Shown here one piece after another: positions 61,934 to 64,000 of a DNA stretch of 64,000 bases. The notes beneath the pieces were generated by a model. That model had not been told where the DNA came from and did no database searches. It was given only the letters and a program-made list of their open reading frames with translations. The DNA lies in the NCBI RefSeq assembly GCF_030695085.1, contig NZ_JAUYTS010000018.1, forward strand, positions 1-64,000, given 5' to 3'. This DNA is from Falsiroseomonas sp. (GTDB lineage: Bacteria; Pseudomonadota; Alphaproteobacteria; Acetobacterales; Acetobacteraceae). The first letter of the stretch is position 1, and every line of letters begins with the position of its first letter. The position numbers and the translations under genes were made by a program.

Positions 61934-64000
61934 TTGCCGCGCCCGCCATTCCCACCGGCACCACCGGAGCTTGAGGCTGAGCGTCTAGCGGCGCTGCAGC
62001 GCTATGATGTGCTGGATACAATGCCGGAGGCGGCGTTCGACCGTATCGTTCGGCTGGCGGCGCAATTGCTTGGCATGCCGATCGCGCTCGTTTCCTTCAT
62101 CGATGCGGACCGGCAGTGGTTCAAGGCGAAGATCGGCCTGGCGGTGGATGAAACGCCGCGCGCCATCGCCTTCTGCAACACCGCGATCGAGGGCTCGGCC
62201 GTCTACCAGGTGCCGAACGCCGTGCTGGACCCACGCCACGCGGACAACCCCCTGGTCGTCTCGGAGCCGGGTGTCCGCTTCTACGCCGGGGCACCGCTGC
62301 TGACCCCGGAAGGCCAGGCGCTGGGCACGCTATGCGTGATCGACACGGTGCCGCGCCCGAAGCTGGACCCGCTGCAGGCCCAGGCGCTGACGGATCTGGC
62401 CGCGGCGGTGATGGCGCAGATGGAACTGCGCCGTGAGCTCCGCGCGCGCGAACGGGAGATGGCGCGCGCCGCATTGCGGGAACGCCTGCTGCGAAGCGTG
62501 GCGGAAACGCCCACCTTCCAAGCCGCGATCGAGGCAGCAATGACGGCGCTGCGGGAGGATACGGACAGCCTGCTGTGCCTGTTCTTTCGCCTGGCACCGG
62601 ATGGCCATCATCTGCAACTCGTCGCCGCACAGGGCCGTGGCGCCCTGGCGGAGCCATCCCACTTCGCCCGCCTGCGTGCGCTCGACCTGACCCTCGACAA
62701 CACCAGCGCCGGCCGCGCGATCCGCGAGGACCGGCAGTTGATCGTGGAGGGGCTGACGCCGGAGATGCTGCGGAACCTGCCGGGTGCGGCGCTGTCCGCA
62801 GCGCTGGGCATGGCGGCGATGATCCTCACGCCCACCTCGGTCGGCGCGGAGCGCTACTGCTTCGCCTTGGGCTTCGGCCCGGCGCGCAGCGACCTTTCGG
62901 CAATGGCCGAGCGGTTGCAGGAAGCGGCCGGCACCCTGCGCCCATTGCTGCGGCGCCTGCGCGATACGGAGGAGACGGAGCTGTTCCGCCGCGTGGTGGA
63001 TGCCAGCAGCGAGCCGGTGGTGATCAGCGACCTCCAGCCCGGCGGGGCGCCCGGGCTTCGCATCCGCTACGTCAACGCCGCCTTCCTGCGGCAGACCGGC
63101 TACAGCGCGGCGGAGGTGACGGGCCATTCCCCCAGCATGCTGACGCATGCGGATGCGGCGCCGGAAGCGCGGCTCGCGATCCGCACCGCATTGCGGCAGG
63201 GCCGGCCGATCCGGCAGGAGATCCTCAACCGGCGGCGTGACGGCACGCCCTATTGGGTCGAACTCAACATCTCCCCGGTCGTGGATGAAACCGGCTGGCG
63301 GACGCATTGGATGTCGATCCAGCGCGACATCTCCGCCCAGCGGGCGGAGACGCAGGCGCTGACCGAAAGCGAGGCGGCGTTCCGCGACCTGTTCCACCAG
63401 CACCCGGCGCCGATGTGGGTGTTCGACAAGGACACGCTGGCCTTCCTGGAGGTGAACGAGGCCGCGATCGCCGCCTATGGCTGGTCGCGCGAGGAATTCC
63501 TCGGCATGACCATGCTTGACATCGGTCCGGACAACGAGCGCGAGGTGGTGCGGGACCGCGCGCGGGAGAGCTTCGAGGGAAGACGCGTCGCCGGTCCCTG
63601 GCAGCATCGTACTGCCAGCGGTGAAATGCGGCAGGTGCAGGTCCTGTCGCGCATGATCGAGTTCCGCGGCCGCGAGGCGCGGCTCGTCGTGGTCTGGGAC
63701 GTGACGGAAAGGCTGCGCGCGGAAGCCGCGGCGCGCGAGCTGACCGCGGAGCTGGATGCGACCTTCGAGAGCATCAGCGACGGACTTTACACGCTGGATC
63801 ACGAGTGGCGCTTCACCCGGGTCAATGTGCATGCCGAGCGCCTGCTGCGCCGCGATGCCGCCGCACTGATCGGCCAGGTGGTGTGGGACGCCTTCCCCGA
63901 GGCGGTGGGAAGCGAGCTGGAGCGACAGTTCCGGCTGGCGACGCAGGAGCGCCGGACCACGCGCTTCGAGGTCTACTTCAGCCCCTTCGAGACCTGGTTC
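61934..64000 (+). CDS. GAF/PAS multi-sensor protein, 3' end beyond the window
   Basis: The first 689 residues of a large sensory protein; no stop is reached. Domains in order: GAF (about 20-165: ERLAALQRYDVLDTMPEAAF, FCNTAIEGSAVYQVPNAVLD, FYAGAPLLTPEGQALGTLCV), a coiled linker, a second diverged GAF (about 185-330), then three PAS domains (about 345-465, 475-595, from 605), the first with IRYVNAAFLRQTGYSAAEVT and PAC-like RRDGTPYWVELNISPV. No ATG fits; TTG 61934 with GGAGA 8 bases upstream is the likely start. The output domain, probably a histidine kinase of the HWE/HisKA type, lies outside. No transmembrane helix is seen, so sensing is cytoplasmic. Confidence 0.85.
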   Translation, partial: MPRPPFPPAPPELEAERLAALQRYDVLDTMPEAAFDRIVRLAAQLLGMPIALVSFIDADRQWFKAKIGLAVDETPRAIAFCNTAIEGSAVYQVPNAVLDPRHADNPLVVSEPGVRFYAGAPLLTPEGQALGTLCVIDTVPRPKLDPLQAQALTDLAAAVMAQMELRRELRAREREMARAALRERLLRSVAETPTFQAAIEAAMTALREDTDSLLCLFFRLAPDGHHLQLVAAQGRGALAEPSHFARLRALDLTLDNTSAGRAIREDRQLIVEGLTPEMLRNLPGAALSAALGMAAMILTPTSVGAERYCFALGFGPARSDLSAMAERLQEAAGTLRPLLRRLRDTEETELFRRVVDASSEPVVISDLQPGGAPGLRIRYVNAAFLRQTGYSAAEVTGHSPSMLTHADAAPEARLAIRTALRQGRPIRQEILNRRRDGTPYWVELNISPVVDETGWRTHWMSIQRDISAQRAETQALTESEAAFRDLFHQHPAPMWVFDKDTLAFLEVNEAAIAAYGWSREEFLGMTMLDIGPDNEREVVRDRARESFEGRRVAGPWQHRTASGEMRQVQVLSRMIEFRGREARLVVVWDVTERLRAEAAARELTAELDATFESISDGLYTLDHEWRFTRVNVHAERLLRRDAAALIGQVVWDAFPEAVGSELERQFRLATQERRTTRFEVYFSPFETWF

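Overview
The window is high-GC (roughly 70% by eye) chromosomal DNA of an alphaproteobacterium. It most resembles Acetobacteraceae of the Roseomonas type. Three things point there: housekeeping gene orders dapF-mtaB-ftsY and rpmI-rplT-pheS-pheT, a LysR regulator of the VtlR/LsrB type beside a DUF1127 small protein, and many Bug/TctC-type periplasmic binding proteins (six complete copies). This placement is inference from protein character, not from a search. I see no rRNA, tRNA, CRISPR array, prophage or intact insertion sequence.

Layout. 1-428: no gene assigned, with an AT-richer left edge and a terminator. 0.43-4.2 kb: two tandem Bug binding proteins, then an MFS transporter behind a small Cys-pair protein that has a Fur-like palindrome upstream. 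4.3-10.1 kb: envelope and stress genes (trypsin-like lipoprotein, RlpA, DUF1127/LysR pair, L,D-transpeptidase with a DUF882 protein, two small tail-anchored proteins). 10.3-15.2 kb: a catabolic trio (Ldh-type dehydrogenase, ICL/PEP-mutase lyase, type II haloacid dehalogenase), then a methyltransferase, a NUDIX hydrolase and a small exported protein. 15.2-18.1 kb: two paralogous amino-acid-binding proteins and a secreted Cys-rich protein. 18.2-27.4 kb: core genes ftsY, mtaB, dapF, an ATP-grasp ligase, rpmI, rplT, pheS and pheT. 27.4-32.3 kb: RidA, Bug, lepA, Bug, membrane protein.

32.3-50.9 kb is a transport and catabolism district. On the minus strand, closely packed genes run from 50.9 kb down to 38.9 kb: AhpD/CMD-like protein, class IV aminotransferase, a polyamine/opine-type ABC importer (SBP, two permeases, ATPase), a peptide-type ABC importer (SBP, permease, permease-ATPase fusion, ATPase) and a creatininase-family amidohydrolase. 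Next to it on the plus strand lie a zinc alcohol/polyol dehydrogenase, a gamma-glutamyltransferase homologue and a D-2-hydroxyacid dehydrogenase. An adenosine-deaminase-like protein is coupled to another peptide-type SBP. Together these look like uptake and deamidation/deamination of small amide or amine compounds.

51-64 kb: an orphan Bug protein, a DEAD-box helicase, a CoA-transferase divergent from an OxyR with both redox cysteines, then a self-contained tripartite tricarboxylate transporter operon (Bug, a TctA-TctB fusion, PrpF-family isomerase, Ldh-family dehydrogenase). The window ends inside a GAF/PAS multi-sensor protein. Many genes overlap by 1 or 4 bases (TGATG/ATGA) and at least five appear to start at TTG. 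No single locus is clearly a new system. The best leads are a branched inverted-repeat element before rpmI, three palindromic operator candidates, a 14-base start/stop cascade, and the combined ABC-importer/amidohydrolase cluster.
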